DNA of 64,000 nt from Anaerolinea thermolimosa (lineage in GTDB: Bacteria; Chloroflexota; Anaerolineae; Anaerolineales; Anaerolineaceae). The stretch's first letter is position 1. Each line of letters opens with the position of its first letter. Under the pieces are notes generated by a model. It was not told the DNA's origin. It saw only the letters and a program-made list of their open reading frames with translations, and did no database searches. The position numbers and the translations under genes are program-made. The stretch lies in contig NZ_DF967965.1 of assembly GCF_001050195.2 (NCBI RefSeq), positions 656,548 to 720,547 on the forward strand, written 5' to 3'. Positions 10,047 through 19,994 of the stretch are shown piece by piece.

Positions 10047-10318
10047 ATACACGTCGACGCATGACCGGTGTTGTCACCAGTAATAAGATGACCAAGACGG
10101 TGGTGGTTGAGATTACCCGCACCTACCAGCACCCCCTGTACAAGAAGGTTGTGCACAGCTCGAAGAAGGTTCATGCCCATGATGAGCTGGGGTGCGCCGT
10201 CGGCGACGAAGTAGAAATTGTTGAAAGCCGCCCGCTTTCGGCTCTGAAGCGCTGGGTTGTCCAGAGGATTGTCCGGCGCGCGAGTGGCGGAAGCAGCGAA
10301 GAGCAGGTAGGAGCGTAA
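10043..10318 (+). CDS. rpsQ: 30S ribosomal protein S17
   Basis: OB-fold primary 16S-binding protein; 91 aa with RRRMTGVVTSNKMTKTVVVE and the HDELGCAVGDEVEI strand pair. Start overlaps rpmC stop (ATGA). Confidence 0.96.
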   Translation: MNTRRRMTGVVTSNKMTKTVVVEITRTYQHPLYKKVVHSSKKVHAHDELGCAVGDEVEIVESRPLSALKRWVVQRIVRRASGGSSEEQVGA

Positions 10319-10321
10319 GCG

Positions 10322-10693
10322 ATGATCCAGCAAGAGACGCGTTTAAAAGTTGCAGACAACACAGGCGCACGAGAGCTGCTGGTGATCCACATCATGGGTG
10401 GTTCGACCCGCAAGTACGGATATGTGGGCGACATTGTGGTGTGCACGGTCAAATCGGCTGCTCCTCAGGGCGCGGTGAAGAAGAGTGAAATCGTCAAAGC
10501 GGTGATCGTCCGCTGTGCCAAGGAATGGCGGCGGGAGGACGGTTCGAGCATCCGGTTTGACGACAACGCAGCGGTGATTCTGGACTCTTCCGGCCAAAAT
10601 CCGCGCGGGACGCGTATTTTTGGCCCGGTGGCTCGTGAATTACGCGAGAAGGGTTTCATGAAGATCGTCTCGCTTGCCCCGGAAGTCCTCTAG
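10322..10693 (+). CDS. rplN: 50S ribosomal protein L14
   Basis: Interface protein contacting 16S helix 14. 123 aa; [18 protein letters not shown] and [14 protein letters not shown] are diagnostic. Three nt after rpsQ. Confidence 0.97.
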   Translation: MIQQETRLKVADNTGARELLVIHIMGGSTRKYGYVGDIVVCTVKSAAPQGAVKKSEIVKAVIVRCAKEWRREDGSSIRFDDNAAVILDSSGQNPRGTRIFGPVARELREKGFMKIVSLAPEVL

Positions 10694-10712
10694 GAATGGT
10701 GAGGAGCGAACT

Positions 10713-11045
10713 ATGAAGGTGAAAATTCGCAAGGGCGATACCGTTGAAGTTATTAGCGGTCGTTCTGAAGATAAAGGGAAGCGCGGTGAGGTGATCCGGG
10801 TCATTCCAGACGAGAACCGGGTGGTGGTGCAGGGTGTGAACATGCGCACCAAACATCAGCGCCAGGTGCAATCGCAGGGTCGCACGTTGAATCCGGGTCT
10901 CGTGCGCTTCGAAGCGCCGATCCATATTTCCAACGTTATGTTGGTGTGCCCGAAGTGTGGCAAAGCCACACGAGTCGGAATCAACCGCCAGGATGGAAAG
11001 GCATTCCGCATTTGTAAGAAATGCCAGGCGAGCATCGACGAGTAG
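10713..11045 (+). CDS. rplX: 50S ribosomal protein L24, zinc-ribbon form
   Basis: Assembly initiator; 110 aa with KOW motif near [20 protein letters not shown]. The ATG at 10713 is preceded by GAGGAG at 10701-10706; an upstream in-frame ATG lies inside rplN and is rejected. The C-terminus carries CPKC and CKKC, a four-Cys pair likely to bind zinc. Confidence 0.95.
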   Translation: MKVKIRKGDTVEVISGRSEDKGKRGEVIRVIPDENRVVVQGVNMRTKHQRQVQSQGRTLNPGLVRFEAPIHISNVMLVCPKCGKATRVGINRQDGKAFRICKKCQASIDE

Positions 11046-11064
11046 GGCCGTTGGGAGTGACAGA

Positions 11065-11607
11065 ATGAACAAATTGAAAGAGCGTTATCAAACCGAGATT
11101 GTGCCTGCCTTGATGAAACAGTTAAACCTGGATAACGTCATGCAGGTGCCACGGATTGAAAAGATCGTCCTGAATATTGGATTAGGCGAGGCCCTGGATA
11201 ACCCGAAAGCGCTGGAGGCTGCCAGTGCTGACCTGGCTACGATCACCGGGCAAAAACCGGTCATCACCAAGGCCCGGGTGAGCATTGCGGCGTTCAAACT
11301 GCGCGAGGGACGGTCGATTGGTGCCAAGGTGACGCTGCGGCGAGACCGCATGTGGAGTTTCCTGGACCGCCTGATCAATGTGGTATTACCGCGCGTACGT
11401 GACTTTCGCGGGGTTTCTCGCGACGCGTTCGATGGGCGGGGTAATTACACCCTGGGACTGCGCGAACAGTTGATCTTCCCCGAAATCGAGTACGACAAAA
11501 TCGACAAGATTCGCGGGATGGAGATCACCATTGTAACCACTGCGAAATCCGATGATCATGCGGCAGCCCTGCTGGAAATGCTCGGTATGCCATTCAGAAA
11601 GGGATAA
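11065..11607 (+). CDS. rplE: 50S ribosomal protein L5
   Basis: 5S rRNA-binding protein of the central protuberance. 180 aa, normal length; the start [14 protein letters not shown] matches the family, unlike an earlier in-frame start inside rpl[18 protein letters not shown] is conserved. One nt precedes rpsN. Confidence 0.96.
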   Translation: MNKLKERYQTEIVPALMKQLNLDNVMQVPRIEKIVLNIGLGEALDNPKALEAASADLATITGQKPVITKARVSIAAFKLREGRSIGAKVTLRRDRMWSFLDRLINVVLPRVRDFRGVSRDAFDGRGNYTLGLREQLIFPEIEYDKIDKIRGMEITIVTTAKSDDHAAALLEMLGMPFRKG

Positions 11608-11608
11608 T

Positions 11609-11791
11609 ATGGCGAAGAAGTGCATGATGTATCGTGAAATGCGGCGAAAGTACCCCATTCAGGTGCGTAATCGCTGCCAGCGGTGCGGCCGCCCGCGTGG
11701 GTATATTCGCAAATTCGGCCTGTGCCGCATTTGTTTCCGTGAGCTGGCGCTGCAGGGCAAAATTCCCGGCGTGGTCAAGTCTTCCTGGTAG
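11609..11791 (+). CDS. rpsN: 30S ribosomal protein S14, zinc type
   Basis: 60-aa short S14 (type Z). Two CxxC pairs, CQRC and CRIC, form the zinc ribbon, and the C-terminus [11 protein letters not shown] is standard. The ATG lies 1 nt after the rplE stop. Confidence 0.96.
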   Translation: MAKKCMMYREMRRKYPIQVRNRCQRCGRPRGYIRKFGLCRICFRELALQGKIPGVVKSSW

Positions 11792-11808
11792 CCGGTGTGG
11801 AGGTATCG

Positions 11809-12222
11809 ATGAGTGTGAATGATCCTATTGCCGACATGCTGACTCGGATACGTAATGGCCTGATGGCCGGCCACAGCCTGGTGGCGATGCCCAATTCCAA
11901 GATTAAGGTAGAAATTGCCCGGATCCTGAAGGAAGAGGGTTACATCGAAGGTTTCGAGGTTGTGGAGGGCGAAGTACCGAGCCAGAAAATCCTGCGGCTG
12001 AAGTTGAAATATGTAGGTGAACGTCGTCAGCGGCAGCCGGTAATCACCGGTCTGCAGCGGGTGAGCCGCCCCGGGCGCCGGGTCTATACCCATAAACGGG
12101 ATATTCCCTGGGTGCTTTCCGGGATGGGCATTGCCATCCTGTCTACCCCGAAAGGGGTGATGACCGGGCAGCGCGCGCGCCAGCTTGGGGTTGGCGGCGA
12201 GATTCTCTGCAAGGTCTGGTAG
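11809..12222 (+). CDS. rpsH: 30S ribosomal protein S8
   Basis: Primary 16S-binding protein of the platform; 137 aa. [14 protein letters not shown] at the N-terminus and [20 protein letters not shown] at the C-terminus are diagnostic. ATG at 11809 has GGAGG at 11799-11803; an in-frame ATG 12 nt upstream has no site. In E. coli S8 represses the spc operon. Confidence 0.96.
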   Translation: MSVNDPIADMLTRIRNGLMAGHSLVAMPNSKIKVEIARILKEEGYIEGFEVVEGEVPSQKILRLKLKYVGERRQRQPVITGLQRVSRPGRRVYTHKRDIPWVLSGMGIAILSTPKGVMTGQRARQLGVGGEILCKVW

Positions 12223-12231
12223 GAGGGTGCC

Positions 12232-12789
12232 ATGTCTCGTATTGGACGTTTACCAATCCCTGTTCCTCAGGGGGTTCAGGTTGAAATTGATGGCCTGAAC
12301 GTGAAAGTCAAAGGCCCCAAGGGCACCCTGGAGCGCACCTTCGCGCCGGGGGTTCAGGTGAGCCTGGAAGGGAACCAGATTGTGGTCACCCGCGAATCGG
12401 ATGCGCCGATGATGCGCGCTTTGCATGGAACCACACGTGCGTTGATCAACAACATGGTTAACGGTGTTCACACCGGCTTCACCAAGGTGCTGGAGATCGA
12501 TGGCGTGGGTTACCGCGCCTCTATGGATGGGAAAACTCTGGTCTTGAACCTGGGTTTCTCACACCCGGTACGGGTTGAACCGGTGGATGGGGTGACGTTT
12601 GATGTTGATGAACGAACCCGCCAGATCAAGGTGATGGGTTCGAACCCCGAAGTGATTGGTCAGGTAGCGGCAGATATCCGCAAGATTCGCCCGCCGGAGC
12701 CATACAAGGGGAAGGGTATTCATTACCTGGGTGAGACCATTCGCCGCAAAGCCGGGAAATCTGGCAAGGGCGGCAAAGGCAAGAAGTAG
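12232..12789 (+). CDS. rplF: 50S ribosomal protein L6
   Basis: Two-domain protein near the GTPase centre. 185 aa; [14 protein letters not shown] start and the signature [20 protein letters not shown] Lys/Gly-rich tail ends the protein. Ten nt after rpsH. Confidence 0.97.
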   Translation: MSRIGRLPIPVPQGVQVEIDGLNVKVKGPKGTLERTFAPGVQVSLEGNQIVVTRESDAPMMRALHGTTRALINNMVNGVHTGFTKVLEIDGVGYRASMDGKTLVLNLGFSHPVRVEPVDGVTFDVDERTRQIKVMGSNPEVIGQVAADIRKIRPPEPYKGKGIHYLGETIRRKAGKSGKGGKGKK

Positions 12790-12796
12790 GTGAACT

Positions 12797-13162
12797 ATGA
12801 CAAAACGATCACGAGCTGAATCTCGCCTGCGCCGGCATCGCCGGGTACGCTTGAAGATCAGTGGAACGCCGGAGCGACCGCGACTGAACGTCTTCCGCAG
12901 CCTGCAGGAAATTTATGCCCAGGTGATTGACGATCAGGCTGGGGTGACGCTGGCCGCCGCTTCGAGCATTGACCACGCTTTACGCGGTCAACTGAATGGT
13001 TTGACCAAAACTGAACAGGCCAAAGCTGTAGGCAAACTGGTGGCGGAACGCGCCAGAGAAAAGGGGATCACACAGGTGGTCTTCGATCGTGGCGGGTATC
13101 GTTACATGGGGCGGGTGAAAGCCCTGGCCGATGCCGCGCGCGAAGCTGGCCTGGAATTCTAA
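12797..13162 (+). CDS. rplR: 50S ribosomal protein L18
   Basis: 5S rRNA-binding protein; 121 aa. [28 protein letters not shown] N-terminus (seen here as [19 protein letters not shown]) and [25 protein letters not shown] at the end (as [18 protein letters not shown]). Seven nt after rplF. Confidence 0.96.
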   Translation: MTKRSRAESRLRRHRRVRLKISGTPERPRLNVFRSLQEIYAQVIDDQAGVTLAAASSIDHALRGQLNGLTKTEQAKAVGKLVAERAREKGITQVVFDRGGYRYMGRVKALADAAREAGLEF

Positions 13163-13186
13163 TGAGAGTAAAAAGGGCCTGAACCA

Positions 13187-13717
13187 ATGGAAATGACCGA
13201 ATATCAAAGCCTGGAACAGCAATACGACGAACGGGTGATTGAAATTGCACGCGTTGCCAAGGTGGTCAAAGGTGGAAGGCGCTTCCAGTTCCGTGTGACC
13301 GTCGTGGCGGGTGATAACAAGGGACGGGTAGGCCTGGGTGTTGGCAAGGCCAACGCCGTGCCTGACGCCATGCGCAAAGCCACCGAACGTGCGCATAAGA
13401 ATATGCACCGGGTGGGGATGATTGGAACGACCATCGCCCATGAGGTGATCGGTAAGACGGGTGGCGCGAAAGTGCTCCTCAAACCGGCCTCACCTGGAAC
13501 GGGTGTTATCGCTGCTGGTGGTGTACGCGCCGTGCTGGAAGCGGCGGGAATCCGCGATATTTTGACCAAGTCGATGGGCAGCGCCAACGTGCTGAACGTC
13601 GTTCAGGCCACCTTCTCGGCGCTCGAGCAGCTCAAGTTCCCCGAAGAAGAAGCTGCCCGACGCGGGAAGCTGGTGAGCGAAGTGATGCCTTTCTGGGAGC
13701 GGAGGAAGAATGTCTGA
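13187..13717 (+). CDS. rpsE: 30S ribosomal protein S5
   Basis: mRNA-entry protein involved in accuracy. 176 aa; [20 protein letters not shown] and [21 protein letters not shown] region (here [18 protein letters not shown]) are intact. Overlaps rpmD by 8 nt. Confidence 0.97.
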   Translation: MEMTEYQSLEQQYDERVIEIARVAKVVKGGRRFQFRVTVVAGDNKGRVGLGVGKANAVPDAMRKATERAHKNMHRVGMIGTTIAHEVIGKTGGAKVLLKPASPGTGVIAAGGVRAVLEAAGIRDILTKSMGSANVLNVVQATFSALEQLKFPEEEAARRGKLVSEVMPFWERRKNV

Positions 13718-13910
13718 GACGACCGAACCCAAGAAATTAAAAGTGACGCTGGTAAAAAGCGCGATTGGTTACTCCGAACGGCATAAAGCGACAGTGCGTG
13801 CGTTGGGCCTGCGCAAACTGCATCAGACGGTGGTGCTGCCCGATACGCCCTCGATTCGCGGCATGCTTTACAAGGTCAACCATCTCGTGAAAATTGAGGA
13901 AGAGAAATGA
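13710..13910 (+). CDS. rpmD: 50S ribosomal protein L30
   Basis: 66 aa with [20 protein letters not shown] and [20 protein letters not shown], the usual bacterial L30. Overlaps rpsE by 8 nt and rplO by 4 nt. Confidence 0.96.
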   Translation: MSETTEPKKLKVTLVKSAIGYSERHKATVRALGLRKLHQTVVLPDTPSIRGMLYKVNHLVKIEEEK

Positions 13911-14359
13911 AACTTCACGATTTAGTACCCAATGAAGGCGCGAATAAGAAACGCAAGCGCAGAGGCATTGGTATCTCGGCGGGGCAGGGTAAGACCGCCG
14001 GGCGCGGGACGAAAGGTGAAGGCGCTCGCTCGGGTCAGGGCGGTCACCTGTACCGCCAGGGCGGCAACCTGCCTTTCTATCGCCGCCTGCCCTTCATGCG
14101 TGGTGAGGGTTTCACACCGCCCAACCGGGTAGAGTTCAACGAGGTCAACCTCGAACAGCTTGAGCGTTTCCCGGCAGGCACCGAAGTGACCCCGGAACTG
14201 CTGGCGCAGGCAGGGATGCTTCACAAGGTGAAAAACCCGGTGGTGATTCTGGGCAACGGCGAGCTGAACGTTCCGTTGACCGTCAAGGTGCATCGCATTT
14301 CTAAAGGCGCCAAAGCAAAGATTGAAGCTGCTGGCGGTAAAGTGGAGTTGATCGCCTGA
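13907..14359 (+). CDS. rplO: 50S ribosomal protein L15
   Basis: Late assembly protein; 150 aa. N-terminal Gly/Lys-rich tail with [20 protein letters not shown], then [15 protein letters not shown]. Immediately precedes secY, the universal spc order. Confidence 0.96.
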   Translation: MKLHDLVPNEGANKKRKRRGIGISAGQGKTAGRGTKGEGARSGQGGHLYRQGGNLPFYRRLPFMRGEGFTPPNRVEFNEVNLEQLERFPAGTEVTPELLAQAGMLHKVKNPVVILGNGELNVPLTVKVHRISKGAKAKIEAAGGKVELIA

Positions 14360-14399
14360 GAGGGTTCTGAGGCGGTCGGCCAATACAGGAGACTCACTT

Positions 14400-15737
14400 A
14401 TGAAACGGTCTGCTTGGCGCTATCTGTGGAAATCAGAAGACATCCGCAAGAAGCTGCTGATTACGCTGCTGATGCTGGTGTTGTACCGCCTGGCCGCCAA
14501 CATCCCTGTGCCGGGTATCGATCGCGCAGTGCTCGGTCAATTGACGCGGAGTACGAACCCGGCACAGACACTCTTCAACATGCTCGATCTGCTCTCCGGC
14601 GGGACGATGTCTAACTTCTCGATCCTGGCGATGGGGGTGTATCCCTACATTACCGCTCAGATCATCATTCAATTGCTCATCCCCATTATCCCTTCTCTGG
14701 AGCGCCGCATTAAGGATAACCCGCGGGAAGGTCAAATTCTGATGGAGCGGTGGACCATGCTCCTGACCATCCCCATGGCGGCCCTTTCTGCGATCGGGCA
14801 GATCAACATCTTCGCCTCTCTGGCCGGAAGCCCGGTGATTAAAAATTATGGTTTTACCGGGGCCAACCTGTTGCCGACGCTGACTACCATCATTACCATG
14901 ATGGCCGGGACGATGTTCGGCATCTGGCTGGGACAATTGATCTCGGAATATGGCATTCCCAAACAGGGGCTGTCGCTCATTATTTTCTCCGGGATCGTGG
15001 CGCGTATTCCATTCAACCTGGCTTCCCTTTTGAGCGATAAGGTAAACGGCTGGTGGATGCTGCTGGTGGTGCTGCTGTTGTTGGTGTTGATTATTTTCGC
15101 CATCGTCTATGTGCAGCAGGGACGGCGAAATGTGCCGGTGTTTTTCCCGGGTCGGCGGGTGGGCAACCGCATGTCGATGCCGGTGCACAGCAATCTGCCT
15201 CTCATGGTCAATATGGCCGGGATGATCCCCATCATTTTCGCGCAGGCCATTCTTACCTTCCCATCCATCGCGGCGAGTTACTTCCTTCAGTCCAAGACGC
15301 CCTGGGTTGCCAGCCTGGCGCAGGGGATTTACCAGACCTTTAACGGTCAGAGCGGAGTGTATGCCCTGCTGTATTTCCTGATGGTGGTGGCATTTACTTT
15401 CTTCTATACCGATGTGCTCTTTCAGCAACAGAACTACGGTGAGAACCTCAAGCGCCAGGGAGCGCAGATTCCCGGGGTTGTGCGGGGTGCACCCACGCAG
15501 AAATATCTTAACCGGGTACAACAGCGCATTACCCTGCCAGGGTCGCTCTTCTTGGGTTTTGTGGCTGTGTTGCCCTATCTGTTGCACCCGATCTTCCCTG
15601 CGGGTTCGCGCTCGGGGCTGGTGTTAATCTCTGCGGCGGGGTTGCTCATTGTGGTCGGTGTGGTGAGAGATACATTCACGGTCATTGAGACGGAGTTGAA
15701 ACTCCACGGTTACCAGGAAAGCCTGATTAAAGGATAG
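14400..15737 (+). CDS. secY: Protein translocase subunit SecY
   Basis: Channel subunit of the Sec translocon in the cytoplasmic membrane. 445 aa with about ten hydrophobic segments; the plug region after TM1 (NIPVPGIDR) and the cytoplasmic loop GENLKRQGAQIPGVVRG are clear. CAGGAG at 14387-14392 precedes the ATG. Follows rplO by 40 nt and precedes adk by 6 nt. Confidence 0.97.
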   Translation: MKRSAWRYLWKSEDIRKKLLITLLMLVLYRLAANIPVPGIDRAVLGQLTRSTNPAQTLFNMLDLLSGGTMSNFSILAMGVYPYITAQIIIQLLIPIIPSLERRIKDNPREGQILMERWTMLLTIPMAALSAIGQINIFASLAGSPVIKNYGFTGANLLPTLTTIITMMAGTMFGIWLGQLISEYGIPKQGLSLIIFSGIVARIPFNLASLLSDKVNGWWMLLVVLLLLVLIIFAIVYVQQGRRNVPVFFPGRRVGNRMSMPVHSNLPLMVNMAGMIPIIFAQAILTFPSIAASYFLQSKTPWVASLAQGIYQTFNGQSGVYALLYFLMVVAFTFFYTDVLFQQQNYGENLKRQGAQIPGVVRGAPTQKYLNRVQQRITLPGSLFLGFVAVLPYLLHPIFPAGSRSGLVLISAAGLLIVVGVVRDTFTVIETELKLHGYQESLIKG

Positions 15738-15743
15738 ACGACC

Positions 15744-16397
15744 ATGGCTATGTACATCGTACTCTTAGGTCCTCCCGGTGCAGGAAAAGGCACTCAGGCT
15801 CAAATTATCGCCAGAGAATTCGGGCTGACGCACGTCTCGTCGGGAGATCTGTTCCGGGAAAATTTGAAGAATCAGACAGAACTTGGCAAGCTTGCCCAGG
15901 GATACATGAACCGCGGTGAACTTGTCCCCGATGATGTGACCATTGCAATGGTCAAAGAACGGATCAGCCGCTCCGATTGCGCCAATGGAGCCTTACTGGA
16001 CGGCTTCCCGCGTACTCCAGCCCAGGCAGATGCCCTGGCGGGTATGCTGGCCGAGCTGGGTGGAAAGGTACACTGTGTACCTTACATTTCGGTGCCTGCC
16101 GAAGTGCTCATTGAACGACTGGGCGGCCGGTGGACGTGCCCCCAGTGTGGGCGGGTTTATCACGAAAAATACAATCCTCCCAGGACAGCCGGAGTATGTG
16201 ACGACGACGGTGCGACGCTGATTCAGCGCGATGACGATAAGGCTGAAACGGTTGAACGGCGCATTCGGGTTTACATGGAACAGACCATGCCGTTGATTGA
16301 ATATTACCGCCGGCAGGGGCTGCTGGTTGAAGTGGATGGCACGAAGAGTATTGAAGAAGTCTCTCGTGACATTCTGGCGGCGATTCGGAAGGGGTAG
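15744..16397 (+). CDS. adk: Adenylate kinase, zinc-binding long form
   Basis: Interconverts ATP+AMP and 2 ADP. 217 aa long form. P-loop GPPGAGKGTQ at 9-18, AMP site DGFPRT, and a LID domain with C132, C135, C152 and D155 (CPQC...CDDD), the structural zinc set of the CCCD type. The start may be ATG 15744 or 15750; AAAGGA at 15728-15733 suits the first. Confidence 0.97.
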   Translation: MAMYIVLLGPPGAGKGTQAQIIAREFGLTHVSSGDLFRENLKNQTELGKLAQGYMNRGELVPDDVTIAMVKERISRSDCANGALLDGFPRTPAQADALAGMLAELGGKVHCVPYISVPAEVLIERLGGRWTCPQCGRVYHEKYNPPRTAGVCDDDGATLIQRDDDKAETVERRIRVYMEQTMPLIEYYRRQGLLVEVDGTKSIEEVSRDILAAIRKG

Positions 16398-16405
16398 TCC
16401 AGCTT

Positions 16406-17200
16406 ATGGCATGGGATCGGCAGGTCACCATTAAAACCTCGCATGAACTCGAAATCATGCGACAGGCCGGGCGGATCAATGCTGAAGCTCTGGCGGCGGC
16501 CAGGGCGGCTATTCGACCGGGGGCTACCACTGCCGACGTAAACGCAGCCGCTGAAGATGTCTTACGCAAGTACGGTGTCTATTCACCGTTCAAGAATTAT
16601 CCGGGACCCTATCCCTATCCGGCGAGCACCTGTGTCAGTGTCAACGAAGAACTGGTGCATGGCATTCCCAGCAAGTCGCGCCGGTTGAAAGTGGGAGATA
16701 TCGTCTCGGTAGACTGTGGCACGGTATACGACGGGTTTGTGGCCGATTCGGCCTTCACCGCCGGGGTAGGCGAGCTCTCAGAGACGGCTCAGAAGTTGCT
16801 TGAGGTGACCGAAGGGGCGTTGAAGGCAGGCATCAGCCAGATGAAGGCCGGAAACCGGATTGGGGATGTATCGTTTGCCATCCAGCAATTTGTGGAGAGT
16901 CGGGGTTTTCATGTGACACGGGAGTACACCGGTCACGGTGTGGGCCGGAGAATGCATGAAGGCCCTCAGGTGCCCAATTACGGAACTCCGGGGCGCGGAA
17001 TGATCCTTCGTTCGGGGATGACGATTGCGCTGGAGCCGATGGTGCTGGTTGGCACCTGGCAGACGCGGGTTTTGCCTGATGAATGGACAGTGGCCTCGGC
17101 AGATGGCTCGCTCACGGCGCACTTTGAGCATACAGTGGCCGTGACGGAAAATGGCCCGGTTATCTTGACTCTTCTCGATGGAGAGCAAGGTGGTACTTAA
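16406..17200 (+). CDS. map: Methionine aminopeptidase, type I
   Basis: Removes the initiator Met. 264 aa. Metal ligands are seen in order: D in DCGTVYDG, D in VADSAFT, H in GHGVGRRMHE, E in ALEPMV, and E in HFEHTVAVTE. Context secY-adk-map is conserved. The gene normally following, infA, is absent. Confidence 0.97.
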   Translation: MAWDRQVTIKTSHELEIMRQAGRINAEALAAARAAIRPGATTADVNAAAEDVLRKYGVYSPFKNYPGPYPYPASTCVSVNEELVHGIPSKSRRLKVGDIVSVDCGTVYDGFVADSAFTAGVGELSETAQKLLEVTEGALKAGISQMKAGNRIGDVSFAIQQFVESRGFHVTREYTGHGVGRRMHEGPQVPNYGTPGRGMILRSGMTIALEPMVLVGTWQTRVLPDEWTVASADGSLTAHFEHTVAVTENGPVILTLLDGEQGGT

Positions 17201-17220
17201 GGAAAATGGAGAAAGTCCTC

Positions 17221-17249
17221 TGGACGAAAGGCCGAACAGCAGGTATAAT
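17221..17249 (+). promoter_or_regulatory. Candidate promoter of the rpmJ/alpha genes
   Basis: TGGACG at 17221-17226, a 17-nt spacer and a consensus TATAAT at 17244-17249 in the 94-nt map-rpmJ gap. Predicted start near 17256, about 39 nt before the rpmJ ATG. It would allow the alpha genes to be transcribed apart from spc. Confidence 0.6.
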
Positions 17250-17294
17250 TGCAACTTTGGCTTGTGAAGTGTAAAACGAAGGAGTATAGGCATC

Positions 17295-17408
17295 ATGAGA
17301 GTTTCACCATCCATCAAGAAACGATGCGCCAGATGCAAAATCGTGAAGCGCAGCGGGCGCCTGTATGTCATTTGCGATAACCCAAAGCACAAACAGCGAC
17401 AGGGGTAG
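17295..17408 (+). CDS. rpmJ: 50S ribosomal protein L36
   Basis: A 37-aa protein beginning [16 protein letters not shown]11, C14, C27 and H32 form the zinc ribbon of the usual L36 (C+ form). GAAGGAG at 17278-17284 precedes the ATG. Six nt before rpsM. Confidence 0.96.
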   Translation: MRVSPSIKKRCARCKIVKRSGRLYVICDNPKHKQRQG

Positions 17409-17414
17409 GAAACC

Positions 17415-17801
17415 ATGGCTCGTATTGAAGGTGTTGATCTTCCGCGCAATAAGCGGGTTGAGGTAGGTCTGACCTACATTTATGGGATTGGCCCGACGCG
17501 TGCTCGCGAAATTCTGGCGGCTACCAACGTCAATCCGGATGTTCGCGTGCGCGACCTGACGGAGAATGAAATTAACGCGATGCGTGATTTCATTGCCCGC
17601 AGTTATAAAGTAGAGGGCGACCTGCGCCGCGAGGTGCAGATGAATATCAAACGGCTGGTTGAAATTGGGTGCTACCGTGGCTTACGGCACCGCCGCAACC
17701 TGCCCGTGCACGGGCAACGCACCCGCACGAATGCCCGCACTCGCAAAGGCCCGAAGAAGACGGTTGCCGGGCGTGGCCGCCGCCGAGGCGCCAAGAAGTA
17801 A
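17415..17801 (+). CDS. rpsM: 30S ribosomal protein S13
   Basis: Head protein forming bridge B1. 128 aa; [20 protein letters not shown] start and [19 protein letters not shown] in the C-terminal half are diagnostic. The basic tail is complete. Confidence 0.97.
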   Translation: MARIEGVDLPRNKRVEVGLTYIYGIGPTRAREILAATNVNPDVRVRDLTENEINAMRDFIARSYKVEGDLRREVQMNIKRLVEIGCYRGLRHRRNLPVHGQRTRTNARTRKGPKKTVAGRGRRRGAKK

Positions 17802-17812
17802 TTCTGGCCGGG

Positions 17813-17859
17813 CAGGGCAGGAGATGGGACCCTTCCTCTCCCCGCGGCAGCCTGCCCTG
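17813..17859 (+). promoter_or_regulatory. Hairpin between rpsM and rpsK
   Basis: CAGGGCAGG at 17813-17821 pairs with CCTGCCCTG at 17851-17859 around a 29-nt loop in the 117-nt gap. No U-tract follows, so it is unlikely to be a simple terminator. Possible r-protein target or processing site; unproven. Confidence 0.35.
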
Positions 17860-17918
17860 TACCTGGTTGGAGTTGCTTAATGTAGAAACCTGGATGTAAC
17901 GTAAACAGGAAAGGAATT

Positions 17919-18323
17919 ATGGCACAAAACGTACGTTCAACGCGACGCGCATCTTCTGCCAAGAGAGTCAAGCGAACACTGACTTCCGGGCAGATCCATA
18001 TTTTTGCGTCCTTCAACAATACCATTGTGACCGTCACCGACCAGCAGGGAAATGCCGTCTGCTGGGGTAGCTCCGGTTCGGCTGGCTTCAAGGGTTCGCG
18101 CAAGAGCACGCCTTTTGCCGCCCGCCTGGCCACGGAGCAGGCTGTGAAAACGGCCATGTCGATGGGGTTGCAGGAAGCCGATTTGATTGTCAAAGGGCCT
18201 GGCCCGGGACGTGAGTCGGCGATTCGCGCCGTTCAGTCACTCGGTGTTCGAGTGCGTTCTATTGCAGATGTGACGCCGGTTCCCCATAATGGTTGCCGGC
18301 CGCCCAAGAAACGCCGCGTGTAA
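17919..18323 (+). CDS. rpsK: 30S ribosomal protein S11
   Basis: Platform protein near the E site. 134 aa; [16 protein letters not shown] and [18 protein letters not shown] are typical, ending [20 protein letters not shown] precedes the ATG. Confidence 0.97.
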   Translation: MAQNVRSTRRASSAKRVKRTLTSGQIHIFASFNNTIVTVTDQQGNAVCWGSSGSAGFKGSRKSTPFAARLATEQAVKTAMSMGLQEADLIVKGPGPGRESAIRAVQSLGVRVRSIADVTPVPHNGCRPPKKRRV

Positions 18324-18337
18324 GGGAGAGGGATCGT

Positions 18338-18976
18338 ATGGGTAGATATATTGGTCCGGTCTGTAAATTGTGCCGGCGTGAAGGTGAAAAATTGTTCCTC
18401 AAGGGCGAGCGTTGCTACAGCCCGAAGTGCTCTTTTGAAAAGCGGGGTTTTGCCCCCGGTCAGCATGGCCGCACCCGGCAGGGCCGCGCGGAACGCGAAT
18501 CGGACTATGCTCGCCAGCTGCGGGCAAAACAACGCGCCCGGCGGGTGTATGGCATTTTCGAGCGTCAGTTCCGGCGCTATTTTGGTGTTGCTCTGCAGAA
18601 AAAGGGCCTTACCGGTTTGAACTTGCTTCAAACTCTGGAAATGCGGTTAGATAATGTAGTTTACCGTCTGGGATATGCTGCCAACCGTTCTCAGGCTCGT
18701 CAGCTGGTCAATCATGGGCATATTCTGGTGAACAATCACCGGGCGGATATTCCCTCGATGCTGCTTCGGCCAGGAGATGTGGTGACCGTTTCTGAGAATG
18801 CGCGCCGCAAAACCTACTGGAAAGAACTCGTCGATGTGGCGGATAAACGCATCTGCCCGTTATGGCTTGATCGGGATGTCAAGAACCTTTCCGGGCGGGT
18901 GTTGCGCGTCCCGGAGCGGGCAGAAATTGACGGTAACTTGAATGAGCAATTAATCGTCGAGTACTACTCGCGCTAA
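18338..18976 (+). CDS. rpsD: 30S ribosomal protein S4, zinc form
   Basis: Primary 16S-binding protein and, in other bacteria, repressor of the alpha operon. 212 aa. N-terminus [17 protein letters not shown]9, C12, C26 and C31 form a zinc finger as in Thermus S4. The S4 domain region [20 protein letters not shown] is complete. ATG 18338 fits the family; an earlier in-frame start lies inside rpsK. Confidence 0.97.
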   Translation: MGRYIGPVCKLCRREGEKLFLKGERCYSPKCSFEKRGFAPGQHGRTRQGRAERESDYARQLRAKQRARRVYGIFERQFRRYFGVALQKKGLTGLNLLQTLEMRLDNVVYRLGYAANRSQARQLVNHGHILVNNHRADIPSMLLRPGDVVTVSENARRKTYWKELVDVADKRICPLWLDRDVKNLSGRVLRVPERAEIDGNLNEQLIVEYYSR

Positions 18977-19022
18977 GACACCAACATATCCGGGCCTGTA
19001 AGGGGCCGGGAAGGGGTGAATT

Positions 19023-19988
19023 GTGGCTGCTCTAAGTAATATGGTAACGCCGAAAGTCGAGCGCGACGCCGAAGCTCGGAACTACGCCAAGTTTGTAATC
19101 GGGCCTCTGGAAAGTGGCTATGGCGTAACGTTGGGTAATTCTCTGCGGCGTGTGCTGCTATCCTCCCTGGATGGTGCGGCGGTGACATCCATCCGTATTT
19201 CGGATGTGCTGCATGAATTCAGCGATATTCCGGGTGTACGCGAGGATGTGATTCAGGTGATGTTGCAGATTAAACAACTGCGCCTGATCCTGCATGATGT
19301 GGAAACCTCTCACCTGCATCTGGATGTGCGCGGTGAAGGGGTGGTGACCGCCGCAGATATTCAAACGCCCGCCGAGGTGGAAATTGTCAACCCGGATCTG
19401 TATCTGTTCACGGTGGATGACCCGAACACTCGCCTGGAGATTGACCTGATGGTCAGCCGCGGGCGGGGCTACTCCCCGGCATCAGAACGAAGCGGCAGGC
19501 TTCCGATTGGCGAGCTGCCGGTGGACGCCATCTTCAGTCCCATTCAAAGGGTGAACTGGAGTGTGGCTGCAGCGCGGGTTGGGCAAAGCACCAACTACGA
19601 CCGGTTGATTTTGGAGATCTGGACGGATGGCACGATCACACCAGAGCGAGCTTTGAGCACTGCCTCGAAAGTGATGATCGATCACCTGCGCTACATCGCC
19701 GGTGTCAGCGAGGAATCGTTGATGCTTGGGGTGGAGAAGGAAGTGGTCGGTAGCCGGCTGACCAGCGAAGCGGCAGAAACGCCGATTGAGAACCTTGACC
19801 TTTCGGTGCGGGTCTTCAACTCGCTCAAGCGGACAGGGATCACCACCGTGGGAGATGTTCTCGAACTGCTGGAAAAAGGCGATGAGGCGGTCATGTCCAT
19901 TCGGAATTTTGGCGAAAAGAGTCTGGACGAATTACGCCAGAAAATGCAGGAGAAAGGCTTCCTGCGCGATGACAAGACAGTGGAGTGA
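19023..19988 (+). CDS. rpoA: RNA polymerase alpha subunit
   Basis: 321 aa. N-terminal dimerisation domain with GPLESGYGVTLGNSLRRVLL, and C-terminal DNA/activator-binding domain with LDLSVRVFNSLKRTGITTVG and FGEKSLDELRQKM. The start is GTG with AAGGGG about 6 nt before it. Lies between rpsD and rplQ as in most bacteria. Confidence 0.97.
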   Translation: MAALSNMVTPKVERDAEARNYAKFVIGPLESGYGVTLGNSLRRVLLSSLDGAAVTSIRISDVLHEFSDIPGVREDVIQVMLQIKQLRLILHDVETSHLHLDVRGEGVVTAADIQTPAEVEIVNPDLYLFTVDDPNTRLEIDLMVSRGRGYSPASERSGRLPIGELPVDAIFSPIQRVNWSVAAARVGQSTNYDRLILEIWTDGTITPERALSTASKVMIDHLRYIAGVSEESLMLGVEKEVVGSRLTSEAAETPIENLDLSVRVFNSLKRTGITTVGDVLELLEKGDEAVMSIRNFGEKSLDELRQKMQEKGFLRDDKTVE

Positions 19989-19994
19989 TGAACT

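Noticed and set aside
12636..12660. GGGTTCGAACCCC resembling a tRNA T-arm
   Set aside because: It is inside rplF in frame, with no acceptor or anticodon arm around it.
14433..15587. Antisense open frame (384 codons) opposite secY
   Set aside because: The product is Gln/His/Arg-rich and resembles no folded protein; secY on the other strand is certain.
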